Translations under genes and position numbers: made by a program
Notes under the pieces: generated by a model
Told to the model about the DNA's origin: nothing
The model's database searches: none
The model's input: the letters and a program-made list of their open reading frames with translations, nothing else
DNA from: Micromonosporaceae bacterium
GTDB taxonomy: Bacteria > Actinomycetota > Actinomycetes > Mycobacteriales > Micromonosporaceae
Assembly (NCBI GenBank): GCA_003543035.1
Contig: DPJL01000275.1
Coordinates: 1-64,000, forward strand
Reading direction: 5' to 3'
DNA: 64,000 nt
Part shown: piece by piece, positions 33,892 to 44,600 of the stretch
How the letters are laid out: each line of letters starts with the position of its first letter
Numbering within the stretch: the stretch's first letter is position 1

Positions 33892-35046
33892 TCAGATCTG
33901 CGGAGGACGGTCCGGGACGAGCATCGTGGCGATCTCCTTGCCCAGCGGGAGCGCGTTGTCTGTGTTCGCGTTGGAGGTCGGCCCCAGTGTCACGTAGGCG
34001 ATGACAAGCGTCTTTGTCTGCAGGTCGTAGTACACAACACCGTGATAGCCCCCGTAGGCAGGGTTCATGAAGAGCCAGTCGCCCGCATGCACAACGCCGT
34101 AGGCGAAGAACTTGTCCTTCGTCAGCGGCCCGAGCCCGGCCGTCGAGGGTGCCATCATGGCCTTGTGCTGCTCATCGCTGAGGAGCCGGCCATCGGCGAG
34201 GGCGCGAATCCAGGTGGCGACGTCGGCGACGGTCGTGGTCATGTTGCCGCTATGGCGGAATGCCGTCGGGTTCCAGAAGGAGGAATCCTCGAAGACGCCG
34301 CGCTCGTTGGTGTAGCCGTGCAAAAAAGGCTCGTTGATCTGAGGCGTCAGCATGACCTTGCTGTCGCGCATGTTCAGCGGGTCGAGGATGCGCGTCTGCA
34401 ACAATTCGCCGAGCGGTATTCCGGTCGCCTTCTCCATCACCTCGCCCAGCACGACGAGGTCGCTGTGCGCGTACGCGAAACTCTTCCCGGGTGCGAACAC
34501 CGGCGGGCGCTCATTGGCAAGCGTGAGCAGTTCCTCGGTCGTGAATCCCTTGATGGGGTTGGCGTAGAACTGCTTTAAGAAGTTGGGGTTCGTCACGTAG
34601 TCCGAGATGCCTGAGGTGCTGTCAGCGAGCATCTTGGGCGTGATCTGGTCCGCACGCGGAAAGTCAGGCAGCCACTTGGCGATCGGTTCGTCTTGTTTGA
34701 GGATGCCCTCGCCATCGAGCTGCAGGAGCACGGTGGAGAGCATCGGCTCCATCGGCTGCCCGATTCGCACTTGCATGTCGGGGGTCGCCGGAAGTCCGAT
34801 CGGTGAGCCGCCGGCCGCGCCCACGGCGATCACCTCGTCGCCGCGCCACACGCCGTAGACCGCGCTGGTGAGGTCTTGCTCCTTCATCTTTTGTTCGATG
34901 ATGGCGACGACCTTCTCGCCTTCCGGACCGACGATGCGCGCCGGGCCGATCACGCTGAAAATGGACCCACACGAAGTGAGAAAGGAGGCCAGGAGCACGA
35001 CAAAGACTGCGGAAGTGCAACGCTGCAGCCGGATCGAGACGCTCAT
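33892..35046 (-). CDS. beta-lactamase/PBP-fold lipoprotein with degenerate active site
   Basis: A 384-aa class C serine-hydrolase-fold protein exported as a lipoprotein (signal RLQRCTSAVFVVLLASFLTSC, lipobox Cys24). The fold landmarks remain: MQVRIGQPMEPMLSTVLLQL, the KMLADSTSGISDYV helix, FAYAHSDLVVLGEVME, and PAYGGYHGVVYYD. Where active members have S-x-x-K (usually SxTK after VRIG), this protein has Q-P-M-E, and the YxN motif reads YAH. It is therefore probably not a hydrolase, but a binding or regulatory homologue. ATG 35046 has AAGGA upstream; the open frame reaches 35133. It is divergent from the small lipoprotein at 35203. Confidence 0.82.
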   Translation of the reverse strand: MSVSIRLQRCTSAVFVVLLASFLTSCGSIFSVIGPARIVGPEGEKVVAIIEQKMKEQDLTSAVYGVWRGDEVIAVGAAGGSPIGLPATPDMQVRIGQPMEPMLSTVLLQLDGEGILKQDEPIAKWLPDFPRADQITPKMLADSTSGISDYVTNPNFLKQFYANPIKGFTTEELLTLANERPPVFAPGKSFAYAHSDLVVLGEVMEKATGIPLGELLQTRILDPLNMRDSKVMLTPQINEPFLHGYTNERGVFEDSSFWNPTAFRHSGNMTTTVADVATWIRALADGRLLSDEQHKAMMAPSTAGLGPLTKDKFFAYGVVHAGDWLFMNPAYGGYHGVVYYDLQTKTLVIAYVTLGPTSNANTDNALPLGKEIATMLVPDRPPQI

Positions 35047-35202
35047 AGCCAGCCGTCCTTGGTGAGAGAAAACGGTGGGCCTTCGTGTGCGAATGTACCG
35101 CGAGTTGACCTCTTCGGGATCCGATTGGAACACAAACCGAATTGCGCGGAGTTAGGCTCATCCTGGCCTATTTGCCTGGTTTGAGAACCCAGGGAGATCC
35201 TG

Positions 35203-35448
35203 ATGAAGTACTTGCCGACAGATCGCCGTCTACGCGTGGCTGGCGTCTTACTCGCCACCGCAAGTCTCATTTTCGGGTGTACCTCGGATTCCTCAGACGA
35301 CTTCTCGGCCGTCGGGCCTACGAGCGTGGGCGAACCGCCCAACGTCCAGGCTGGTATCCCGCTTCCCAAAGACAGCGTGAACCGGGCTGTCGCCAAAGTC
35401 GACGAAATCGTACCGGTGGGCAGTTATGAAGTCTGCTGGTCCTGGTGA
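35203..35448 (+). CDS. small lipoprotein, possibly the N-terminal remnant of a serine-hydrolase lipoprotein
   Basis: An 81-aa frame with a good Shine-Dalgarno (GGGAG, 6 bases before ATG) and a lipoprotein signal (RVAGVLLATASLIFGC, Cys26). The following GPTSVGEPPNVQAGIPLPKD and SVNRAVAKVDEIV resemble the linker that precedes the catalytic domain in actinobacterial class C serine-hydrolase lipoproteins. The frame then changes character (PVGSYEVCWSW) and stops, so the rest of such a domain is missing. It could be a genuine small lipoprotein or a truncated paralogue of the divergent gene. The following 35449-35724 holds no convincing gene. Confidence 0.5.
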   Translation: MKYLPTDRRLRVAGVLLATASLIFGCTSDSSDDFSAVGPTSVGEPPNVQAGIPLPKDSVNRAVAKVDEIVPVGSYEVCWSW

Positions 35449-35724
35449 TCCTTTGTGGACCACTCGCCCGTGGAATGGGGACCGCAATCCATCAAATCCG
35501 TTCCTGCCCAGGCTCCCTGGCGACCCCGACATTCCGTCCGGCCTCGGCCATACTGCGTGGCCTGTCCGTCGAGCCCAAACACCTGGACAAGCGCTGTGCG
35601 GGGGGATTTGGCCTCGGCGGTGCCTTCATGAAAGCGGGAGTCCGATGTGGAGCGCACTTCGTCCTAGGCTTCCGCGAGTGACGGTATCGGCTGCGGCTGG
35701 CATGAACACCTGGGGAGGAGCGAT

Positions 35725-38478
35725 CTAGCCAAGGGCGAGTTTCGCTCGTACCTCGTCGGTGCGGGGATGGCTCAGGTCTGTGAAGAGAGACAGCGCGCGT
35801 AGCCAGGCGGCTCGCGCGGCGGTCATTTCGCCCAGGGCTAGATGGGCATCGCCGATTGCGTCCTGGGCAATGGCTTCGTACCAACAGTCCTGCAAGGCGG
35901 CGCTCAACTCCCGGCAGCGGTGCAGACATCGCAGGGCCTGGCCATATCGACCCAGCTCGTGCTGGGCGTGACCGAGGCTGTGCCAGGTCGCTGCCATGCC
36001 CTCTCGGTTACCGCTTCGCCGATGCCATGTCAGCGCAGCGCGACAGAACCTGACGGCTTCTTCATGGTTGCCTAGGACCGTGTGGAACCAGCCGATGGTG
36101 TTGAGTGTCCGAGCTGTGCCGATCGGATGTCCCGCCGCCTCATAGCGTTGCAACGCTTCGAATGCGCGGCTGAACGCCTCAGCAGTGCGGTGCTGACGTT
36201 CAAGCACCCAGGCCATCACATGGTATGCGTTGCCTTGGGCGATGACGTCCTCGGTCTGGTCGGCCAGGCGGATGGCCGCGAGTAGATGCTCCTCTGCCAG
36301 GTCATGCTCGCCGAGCTGGAGGTATGCCCGAGCGAGGTTGTGATGTGCGCGGCTCTGCGCTGGCAGGTCGCCGTTGCGTGCGGCCGCGACGACGGCGGCT
36401 CGGGCGGTGGTGACCTGGTCGAGCCAGTGTCCGCTACGGAACAGGCTTCGTGTCACCACCCGGTCGAGGTGATAGACGTGGCTGTTCCATCCGCTGTCGG
36501 CAGCGTGGCCGACAAGGGCCAGAAGCACGCGTCGATCTTCCGCGAACCACCTGATGGCCTGCTGCTGGTCGTGGAAGGCTGTGAGGAAGGCTCCCGTTTT
36601 GGGGGCGGGGAGAGTTAAGAGATCGCCGTGAGGATCGATCAGATGATCGGCGACGTGGGCAGCATGTAGGTAATGGTCTAGCAGGCGCTCAACGGCCGCA
36701 GTGCGCTCAGCGTGGCTCTCCAGCCGCTGCGCCTGCTGGGAGGCGAACTGCCGCACGAGGTCATGGAAGGAGTAGCGGCCTGCCGGTCCCTCGCTGATCA
36801 GGTGTGCCCGAGTGAGCTGAGCCAGCAGAAGTCGTGTGTTGCTGATCGGCTCGGCGGCTAGGCTTGCGGCCGCCTCGATCGAGACATCCGGCCCAGGGTG
36901 CAGGCCCAGTAGCCGGAAAAGCCGGGCCGCAGCAGCGCTGATGCCCAGGTACGACCATGAGAACACGCTGACGATGTCGTCGAGGGCGTCCAATGTGGAT
37001 GTCTCGGTCAGGGCAGTGACGACTGCGGCGAGGTTGAGCCGGGGATTCGCCGCTGCTCTAGCCGCGACCATGACGAGGGCTAACGGCAGGTTCCCGCACC
37101 GGGCGATGATCTCGGCCACCGCCTCGGGCTCCCGGCCGACGCGCTCCGCGCCCAGCCGCGCGGCGAGAAGCTCCCGTGCCTCCACTGTGGACAATAGCCC
37201 GATCGTGATCAGCTCGGCGCCCTCCGACATGCATAGCGACGTGAGCTGATGGCGACTGGTGATCAAGACCAGACAGCCGGGGGTGCCGGGCAGCAATGGC
37301 CGCACCTGTTCGGCGTCGCGTGCGTTGTCGAGCACGAGCAGCATGCGACGGCCGGCCAGACGGCTGCGCAGCAGCGCCGACTGGGCATCGAGAATGGAGG
37401 GAATCCGTTGGGGTGCGACGCCTAGGGCTTCCAATAGCATCTGAACTGCGGTTGATGGGTCCAGCAAGGTGCCGCTGGGGTCGAAGCCGCGGAGGTTCAG
37501 GTAAAGCTGCCCATCGGGGTAGCGCCCGGCGACTTGATGTCCGAAGTGGACCGCCAGTGAGGTCTTGCCGACGCCGGCCGCGCCGTCGATCGCTAAAATC
37601 ACCACCGTGTTGGTGCGATCAGCCTGCCGGGCGAGCTCGGCCAGGCGCTGCAGCTCTTGCGGGCGTCCGATGAAAGTGCGTGCTGCCGCAGGAAGTTGCC
37701 GGGGCACGTCCAAGGAATGCACGGGCTGCGCCACGAGCGAGAGCGACTCCGGGGATCCCTTCAGGATGAGCCGGTGTAGTTCCTGCACGTCAGCACCGGG
37801 CTCTATGCCGAGCTCCTCGGCGAGGCGCTGCCGCAGATGGCGATAGCACGTCAACGCCTCGGCGGACATTCCGGCGGTATGCAGGGCGCGCATGAGCTCA
37901 GCCGCGAGTGGCTCGACCAGCGGTTCCTCGGCGACGATGGCGGTCAGCGGTCCGATCACGGCGCCGATGTTCCCGATACGGATCTCCGATCGCGCCCACA
38001 TGGTGATGGCTTCCAGCCGTTGGCGCCGCCACGCCTCGCGCACCTGCATGACCCACTCGCCGTGCATCCCGGCGAGCGGGACGCCACGCCACAAGTCGAG
38101 TGCTTGCCGCAGGACACTGGTCCGTTGCTCGTCACGACCGTGTAACTCCCGCCCTCGCGCGATGAGGCCGGTGAACCGATGTGCATCAACCAAGTCGGGG
38201 TCGATGTCGAGGAGGTATCCGTGGGAACGGTGTGCCAACCGCATTCCGCCGGCCGACTCAAGCAGTCGCCTGATCCGTGCGATGTAGACGTACAGCGCGT
38301 GTCTGGCACGTGCCGGGGCGTTCTGACCCCATACCCGGTCGATCACGGTATCCACCATCACGGGGCGACCGGCGTCGACCAGTAAGGCTGCCAGCACTGT
38401 GCGCTGGCGGGGAGACCCGGCGTCCACCGGATCGCCCGTGGTTACCACCTCCAGCGGCCCTAACAGCCGAAACTCCAC
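35725..38478 (-). CDS. AfsR/SARP-type regulator (wHTH-BTAD-NB-ARC-TPR)
   Basis: A 917-aa regulator. Residues 1-95: OmpR-like winged helix (EFRLLGPLEVVTTGDPVDAG). About 95-245: bacterial transcriptional activation domain (FTGLIARGRELHGRD to ELGIEPGADVQEL). Near 300: NB-ARC ATPase with Walker A GAAGVGKTSL, Walker B MLLVLDNARD and the GLPL-like NLPLALVMV. About 600-917: TPR array ending in short helical repeats. Such proteins activate secondary-metabolite or morphology genes and are signal-gated by nucleotide. GTG 38478 follows GGGGG by 6 bases. It is divergent from the RHS gene across 150 bases, so the RHS gene is its nearest candidate target. Confidence 0.92.
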   Translation of the reverse strand: MEFRLLGPLEVVTTGDPVDAGSPRQRTVLAALLVDAGRPVMVDTVIDRVWGQNAPARARHALYVYIARIRRLLESAGGMRLAHRSHGYLLDIDPDLVDAHRFTGLIARGRELHGRDEQRTSVLRQALDLWRGVPLAGMHGEWVMQVREAWRRQRLEAITMWARSEIRIGNIGAVIGPLTAIVAEEPLVEPLAAELMRALHTAGMSAEALTCYRHLRQRLAEELGIEPGADVQELHRLILKGSPESLSLVAQPVHSLDVPRQLPAAARTFIGRPQELQRLAELARQADRTNTVVILAIDGAAGVGKTSLAVHFGHQVAGRYPDGQLYLNLRGFDPSGTLLDPSTAVQMLLEALGVAPQRIPSILDAQSALLRSRLAGRRMLLVLDNARDAEQVRPLLPGTPGCLVLITSRHQLTSLCMSEGAELITIGLLSTVEARELLAARLGAERVGREPEAVAEIIARCGNLPLALVMVAARAAANPRLNLAAVVTALTETSTLDALDDIVSVFSWSYLGISAAAARLFRLLGLHPGPDVSIEAAASLAAEPISNTRLLLAQLTRAHLISEGPAGRYSFHDLVRQFASQQAQRLESHAERTAAVERLLDHYLHAAHVADHLIDPHGDLLTLPAPKTGAFLTAFHDQQQAIRWFAEDRRVLLALVGHAADSGWNSHVYHLDRVVTRSLFRSGHWLDQVTTARAAVVAAARNGDLPAQSRAHHNLARAYLQLGEHDLAEEHLLAAIRLADQTEDVIAQGNAYHVMAWVLERQHRTAEAFSRAFEALQRYEAAGHPIGTARTLNTIGWFHTVLGNHEEAVRFCRAALTWHRRSGNREGMAATWHSLGHAQHELGRYGQALRCLHRCRELSAALQDCWYEAIAQDAIGDAHLALGEMTAARAAWLRALSLFTDLSHPRTDEVRAKLALG

Positions 38479-38628
38479 GATGCCCCCGATTTAAGGATTC
38501 TGCAGGGTTCTGCGTACCACGAACCATCGAGACTCGGCTACCTACCAGTAAACGTCAATGCCGTCTCTGCGGAGGTTCAAAGTGGTGGGAAACGTCGTTC
38601 CCTCAGCGCGAGCGAGGAAGAGGAAAGC

Positions 38629-41600
38629 ATGTTAGGCCGGGCACTCATAGCGCTGATGATGGGAGCAACCGGACTGGCGCCGGTCGCTGGCGACACACCC
38701 GGCCGTGATCAGGCTGGTGCGCCCGCCTGGGTTCAGAAGTTGACGGGTGCGCAGCAGAGCCCGCCGATGATTCCGTGGCGTGAGTCCAGCACGGCCTCGC
38801 CCGTGCCGACTCAAGGTCTCAAGCCCGCAGTCGAGCCGGTATTCCCTCTGGCTGGACAATGGGAAATCCAGCCAAACCAGGCACCCACGCCACGCGTACC
38901 CGTGGCGATATCCGCGGCTCAAGGCCGAGCCGTGAGCTTGGAGGTGCTCGACCGGGCGGTCGCCAAGCGGCTGGGTGTGTCCGGATTCCTTTTCAAGACC
39001 TCCAAAGTAGACGGTACAAGTAGGCTGACCGTCGACTATTCGGGGTTCGCCAACGCCATGGGCGGGGATTACGGCGCGCGGCTGCAGCTGCGCGCGTTGC
39101 CCGCCTGCGTCGTGGACGGCTGTGCCGAGCCGGGCAAGCGAGTGCCGGCGACCAACGACACGGCCGCACGCAAGCTCACGGCCGACGTTGCGGAGCTTGA
39201 CGGCGCAACGGTTTTCGCGGTCACCGCCGGGGTCAGCGGTGAGAAGGGCACCTATGCGGCGACACCGCTGTCGATCGCGGGCTCATGGCAGGTCGCCCCG
39301 GGATCAGGTTCGTTCAGTTACAGCTATCCGATCGATGTGCCGAAGCCGGGGATGGGCTCCGCGCCGTCTGTCGCGATTGGATACTCGTCTGCTGCGGTGG
39401 ACGGTCTGACGTTGGCGGGCAACACGCAGGCCTCGCCGGTCGGCCTTGGCTGGTCGGACTTTGCCAACGCCTATATCGAACGGCGCTACGAGCAGTGCTA
39501 CAAGGTTCACCTGTCCGATCTGTGCTGGCAGGGCGACAATGCCGTGATCTCTCTCGGCGGCATGTTCGGCCCGCTCGTGGCGGTGAACGCGGAAAGGACG
39601 CAGTGGAAGCTGCTGTCGGATCCCGGCTGGCTGATCGAACGCGGCGACTTCGCCAAGTACACCAACATCTACGGCAACCAGGCGTGGAAGGTGACGGGGC
39701 CCGATGGCACCGTTTACATCTTCGGTGGCGGGCACATGCCGGGCCGCCAGACCGGTTCGGTCCTGGGCGTGCCCGTGCTCGCCGACGATGATGGTGAGCC
39801 CTGCCGTCCCGCGCCGGGCAAGCTTGGCGGTTGTGAGCAGGGCTGGCGCTGGTATCTCGACCGCATCATCGACCCCGACGGCAACGAGACCGCGTTCCTC
39901 TATGAGCGCGAGACCAACATCTATTCTGCGGTCCTCGGCATCGGCGACAACGTGCGGTATGACCGCGGCGCAGTGCTCAAGGAGATCATCTATGGCGGGA
40001 GGAACTGGGATCCCGCAACGTATTCCGCGCGGGTTCTGTTCGACACGTATCACCGCTGCTATTACCTGACCACCAACTGTCCACCCGCGACAAAGGACCA
40101 TGGCGGGTTCCCTGACGCGCCGACAGATCTGATATGCGAGAGCCTGACCAAGGGCACCTGCTCGGTGCACAGCCCCGCCTTCTTTACCACCCGCTTCTAC
40201 AAGTTCGCGCGGACGGAGGTGAAGGTGGGCGGTGTGTGGAAGCCTGCAGCGAAATATGAGTTCTCGCACGCCTGGGGGGATTCGAGCCAGGGCGTATCCG
40301 ACAAGATGCGGATCACGGCAATCCAACGCATCGGGGTCGCGTTCGGCAAGCAAACCAGGTTCCCAGCGACCCAGTTCGGCTACAAGATTCTCGACAACCG
40401 GTCCGATCACGACAGCAACATCCCCAAAGCCATGCGGCACATGCGAATCAACTCAGTGACCAACCCGTACGGCGGCGTCACGTCGGTCACCTACTTCCAG
40501 AACCGTGGCTGCGCGCCCTCGTACAAGCCGCCTACCGATCCGGACATCTCGGTCGTCAGATGGGACCAGAACGTGCGGGACTGCTTCCCGCAGGAGGTGA
40601 AGGACAACGACTTCACCGGCACCGGCATATACAACAAGTGGCTGGTGAAGGAGGTGTCCGAAAGCGACGCTGTCACGGCGCAAGCCATCAAGACGACCTA
40701 TGCCTACCTTGACGATCCGGCATGGGCATACGACTTCTCGGCGATCCAGCGCGACCAAGCCGCAATCGGATGGTCGTCGTGGCGCGGCTATGGCCGGGTG
40801 GAGGTCCGGACGGGAACGTCGGCGACCCGCATGACGATCTTCCGTGGCTGGGATCGCGATCACTTCATTGAGAAGACGGGCGGCACCGGCTGGACACTAG
40901 GTGACAGGCACTGGAGCGTCACCGCGGACGACGGAACCAGCTTCGTCGACGATCCCGCCTTGGCCGGACTCACGCTCGAGGAGATTCAGCTGGGCACGCT
41001 GGACGGCGCGGGTGGCACCAAGCTGCTGCGACGGACACATCGGTATGAGACGCGTGTGATCAATCCGCTGCCCGGCTATCGGTTCCCCGTGCAGTGGGTC
41101 GGCCTGGCGTCCACAACGGAGAGCGTGGCAACCGCCCCAGGGGTATGGCGGCATCGACGCAGCCAGACCACTTACAACACTCACTTCCAGCCGACCACCA
41201 CGCTGGAGGAGGGCTGGCTGGATGTCAGCGGCGACGAGCGTTGCAGCATAACGACATACGCCGACGACGAGGCCCGCAACATGTTCGTCTATCCGGCCGT
41301 CAACAAGAAGGTAGCGGGCAGTTGCGCGTCAACCAACGTGCTCACCGAGTCGCAGACCTCTTACGACACGCGCGGCAAACCGACCGTGCAGCGCACTCGG
41401 ATTGACGATTCCACCTGGGCGCAGACCACGACCGAGTTCGATGTTGGCGGGCGGCCGGTGAAGGTGACCGGGCCTCTCGGCGAGACCGTCACGACCGTCT
41501 ACACCGTTGCCACCGGTGGCGCGTCGTCTGAGATTCCGGTCAGGACGGTCACGACAAACGCTTTGGGACATCAGCAGATCACCACCTATCAGCCCGAGTT

Positions 41601-44600
41601 CCGCACGCCCACACGGCAGGAGGACGCCAACGGCAACATCGTCGCCTACGAATATGACGAATTCGGCCGGACTAAATCCGTCTGGCTGCCGACCGAAGCG
41701 CCAGGTTCGGCCAACCCATCGTGGCGCTTCTCATACGACCTCCCCAACAAGGCGACCCGCACACAACGGCTTACCGCATGCTGTTCGCCGGTGGTGTACG
41801 AGGACACGTGGGTCATCAACGACGGACTCGGGCGCGAGCGCCAGGTGCAAGGGCGCAGCACGGATGCCACGAAGGTCCTGATGTACGAGACGACCTACGA
41901 CGACCGGGGAATGATGCGCGATCAGACGGTCGAGCAGGCTTTCACCGGCACGCCGGGCAAGTACATCGCCGGGGGATCGAGCTGGTTGAACCGGACTAGG
42001 CACAGCTACGACGAACTCGGCCGCGAGATAGTCAACGAATGGTTCCGCGGTGCTGCGCCAGCACGTTCCACCTCGACTGTCTACGGCTCCGACACCGTGA
42101 CTGTCACCGGGCCTGACGGCCGCCGCGTGCGAGAGCGCGTCGACGGGCTGGGCCGCACAGTCGCCGTCGAGGAGGCGGACGGAGCCGCCTGGGTGACCAG
42201 TAGCTACAGCTACGACCTGGCGGATCGACTGATCGGCGCGACCGACCCGGCGGGTAACAAGATCAGTTACTCCTACAACATGGCCGGATGGCGCATCGGC
42301 CAAACCGATCCCAACCGCGGCAACGCCTTGTTCGGCTACGACCTGGCCGGCCAGCAGACTGCCATGTGGACCGAGAGCGGCCTGATTTACACCAGCTTCG
42401 ACGTGCTGGGCCGACCGCTACAGCGACGTGCGGACAACGCCACGACCGGGCCACTGCTCGCATCGTGGCAGTACGACACCGCACCGAAGGGGAAAGGCAA
42501 GCTGTACAAGGAAACCAACGGTTCCGGATGGGCCTCGGAGATCCTCGGCTATGACGCCCGCGGGCGCGTCACCGGCAACAGACTCGACGTCCCCGCCGGG
42601 ATCGCCGGTCTTTCCGGCAGCTATTCAATGCAATATGCCTACGATCTGGCCGACCGGATTCGGACCACCCAGCTGCCGTCGATCGGCGGCCTACCGGCGG
42701 AGGCGGTCAACACCGAGTACACCAGCCTGGGACTGCTCTCCCGAGTTGCCGGGCTGGAAGAGTACGTGTCGGCGGTGGCCTATGACGACCGCGGGCGGCG
42801 CACATCCGCAGCTTTCGGGCCTAAACCCGGCGGCACCGTGTGGATGGCCAAACAGTGGACCTTCGACGTCGACCAGAACATCAACGGGTCACAGACCATC
42901 GTCGGGTCCAATGTGGCCTCCGACCACCAGTACGTCTTCGACAACAGCGGTAACCTACGCGAGTCCACGACCCGGCAAAACGGATCGGCCTGGCGTGAAT
43001 GCTTCGGCTACGACGCGCGAGCCCGAATGGTGGCCGCCCACACGGTCAGCACCTCCTCGACATGCGCCGACGGCGTGCCCGGGACAGGCGACCGCGCCTA
43101 TCGGCACACCTATCAGTACAGCGCGGACGGCAAATTGCTGGCACGCACAGAGAACGGAGTGTCCACTTCGTACGCCTATCCCGCTGCCGGCGGGGTTCGG
43201 CCCCACGCACCGACGAAGGTCGGCGCCGACACATACACCTGGGACGGGGAGGGCAAGCTCGCGACCCGCACGGTCGCAGGGCAGCAAGAGACCTTCGCCT
43301 GGAACAAGGAAGATCGGCTCGGCTCGGTAACCGGCCAGAGCGGAGCGACGACGTTCGTCTACGACCCCTCGGGTCAGCGGTTGCTGCGCCGGACACCAGA
43401 CGGCCGCGCCACGCTCTACTTCGCCGGCCATGAAATCACCGTCAACTCCAGCGGCTCGGTGGCTTCAGCGGTTCGCTCGTACACAGTGGACGGACAGGTG
43501 GTGGCCACACGAACATCGGGGGGTGTCGACTACCTGGTGTCCGGACCGCACGGATCGGTCGAGATGGCGTACTCCTCGGGCGCGTCGAGCCCGGCGATGA
43601 CCCGCTCGTACGTGCCATACGGACGGTCACGGGCCGAAACCGGTGACAGCGCAACGGATCGCGGGTTCCTCGGCCAGATCGAGGACACGACAACCAAATT
43701 GTCCTACCTCAACGACCGCTATTACGACGCCCAGGCAGGATTCTTCCTCTCGCCGGACGCCCTGCTCGACACCGCGCAGGTGAAGACGCTCAATCCATAC
43801 ACCTATGCGTCGGGCAACCCAGCAACCATGGCCGATCCGAGCGGGCTCTACTCTGCCGGTGATTTCGGAACAGAGCTGGAGAACTCCCGGCTCAGGCAGA
43901 TGAACCGCGAACTGATCGCCCACATTGGACGGCTGAATCACCAGATCGCCGAGATGCAGGACATCATCCGCAAGCAGGCCGACGCCATCAACCGGATGCT
44001 CACCTACATCGAGGCGCTCGAGGCCGAAATCGCACGACAGGCAACCATCATCCATCAGCTGCAAGTCAGAGTCGCCGCCCTGCAACGGCAGGTGTATGCC
44101 CAACGGAGGGAGATCAGCCGGCTGCGCGGGATCATCGGCTACTACAAGAACGTGGTGAACGATCTCGGAGGCAGGCTGTGGGGTGGCACGCCATACTACG
44201 AAGCCGTCATGCAAAGCATCCACTCCTTCCACGGCATACCCACATGGGCCTTCAGCGTCGACAACGTCAGTCGGCTGCAGGCGATCGTCGACGCGGACTC
44301 GCAGCTGATCGCCGAGCTCTTCGACGAAAAGTCGGCTCTTATCGACGAGAAGTGGGATCTGAAGGCAGAGCTGTCGAACCTGCAATTCAACTACGACCTC
44401 GTCGAAGAGCTCGTGTATGCGCAGGGAGACCAGATCGACTATCTCAACAACAGGGTCGCGGAACTGGAATGGGAGGTCGAGTTCGGTTACCTGAAGGACA
44501 ACCACAGCTATGCGTGCGCGGCCCTGACCGGCTCGATCCCGCTCGACCATGATTGGGTCTTGGGCGGGCTGGGCATCGCCTTCCAAGCGGTCGGAGGGAG

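Noticed and set aside
39304..40440. 378-codon minus-strand frame inside the RHS gene
   Set aside because: It lies wholly within the RHS coding frame, which has proper SpvB/RHS motifs. The antisense translation is low-complexity Val/Asp/Arg.
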